Assembly (NCBI GenBank): GCA_964468005.1
Contig: CAYXUT010000071.1
Span: 1 to 13,533 of the forward strand
Length of the DNA: 13,533 bases
From: TMED8 sp964468005
GTDB taxonomy: Bacteria > Pseudomonadota > Alphaproteobacteria > Rhodospirillales > Casp-alpha2
Direction: 5' to 3'
Made by a program: the position numbers and the translations under genes. The first letter of the stretch is position 1. Every line of letters starts with the position of its first letter. The notes beneath the pieces were generated by a model. It made no database searches, had not been told where the DNA came from, and worked only from the letters and a program-made list of their open reading frames with translations. Positions 13,359 to 13,533 of the stretch are shown piece by piece.

Positions 13359-13533
13359 TTAATCACGCCCCAAAAATCGTTCTCCAAACCGATTGCGTGT
13401 TTCCGGCATAAAGTACGCCCAAGCGTATTTGTCCCTGACCTGGACTGACGCGCCAAGTACGGGCTTTAAGACTTTGCTGGTTCGGGGTACAAACAGGCCC
13501 ATCATTAGAGGCGGAATCAGGCCGAAAACTATG
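13359..13533 (-). CDS. 3' end of an unidentified gene (57 C-terminal residues), partial
   Basis: On the minus strand a frame is open from the window edge to TAA at 13359-13361. It reads IVFGLIPPLMMGLFVPRTSK, then VLKPVLGASV, then QVRDKYAWAYFMPETRNR and ends FGERFLGRD. The first ~15 residues are hydrophobic and may be the end of a membrane segment. The stop falls 2 bp beyond the fliG stop in convergent arrangement, which is a plausible gene boundary. The other two minus-strand frames are less protein-like. I do not recognise the family, and with no start visible this remains a probable rather than certain gene. Confidence 0.5.
   Translation of the reverse strand, partial: IVFGLIPPLMMGLFVPRTSKVLKPVLGASVQVRDKYAWAYFMPETRNRFGERFLGRD

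Overview
The window looks like a chromosomal segment of an alphaproteobacterium, probably of the Rhodospirillales type and moderately GC-rich. The evidence is a DUF1153/SciP-type cell-cycle regulator, CtrA-like boxes, a sigma-54/IHF flagellar promoter, alphaproteobacterial FliK/FlgD/FlgE/FliF/FliG sequences, and an FlmG-like TPR-glycosyltransferase. No species can be named from the sequence.

Left part (1-2431). The first ~530 bases are a graveyard of two different IS3-family (IS407-like) elements. One is an orfA with an internal stop. The second is a fused tail of another orfA plus the start of its orfB. The second remnant runs directly into the N-terminal part of an acyl-CoA dehydrogenase gene on the minus strand, which also carries a premature TGA. 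Upstream of that broken gene, in the same minus-strand operon, are an atypical short-chain dehydrogenase (the usual Tyr/Lys pair is absent) and a ketopantoate reductase-family protein. Junctions are tight (1-bp gap and TAATG overlap).

Middle (2432-7994). A 690-bp AT-rich spacer separates the metabolic operon from a divergent flagellar hook cluster, fliK-flgD-flgE. The spacer contains what reads as a complete sigma-54 promoter: a near-perfect -24/-12 element, a perfect IHF consensus just upstream, and a dyad at enhancer distance. FlgE is much longer than usual (691 aa) because of two tandem, diverged copies of a ~100-residue beta-type domain. A strong hairpin plus T-run terminator closes the hook operon.

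Right part (7995-13533). A minus-strand TPR plus glycosyltransferase-like gene resembles Caulobacter FlmG, a flagellin glycosyltransferase. It is divergent from a sciP-like gene, and two CtrA-type boxes lie between them. Then come fliF (GTG start) and fliG. The fliF leader holds another CtrA-like box, a short dyad sharing 11 bp with the fliK enhancer-like dyad, and a GANTC site. fliG is followed 2 bp later by the convergent 3' end of an unidentified minus-strand gene, so the usual fliH-fliN-flbD continuation is absent here.

Taken together, the cluster covers MS-ring and switch (FliF, FliG), hook cap, hook and hook-length control (FlgD, FlgE, FliK), probable flagellar protein glycosylation, and a CtrA-pathway regulator. 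The promoter sequences suggest a CtrA-to-sigma-54 flagellar hierarchy like that of Caulobacter. No wholly new system is obvious. The most unusual items are the FlgE insertion, the SDR without the catalytic pair, and the coherent set of regulatory sites.
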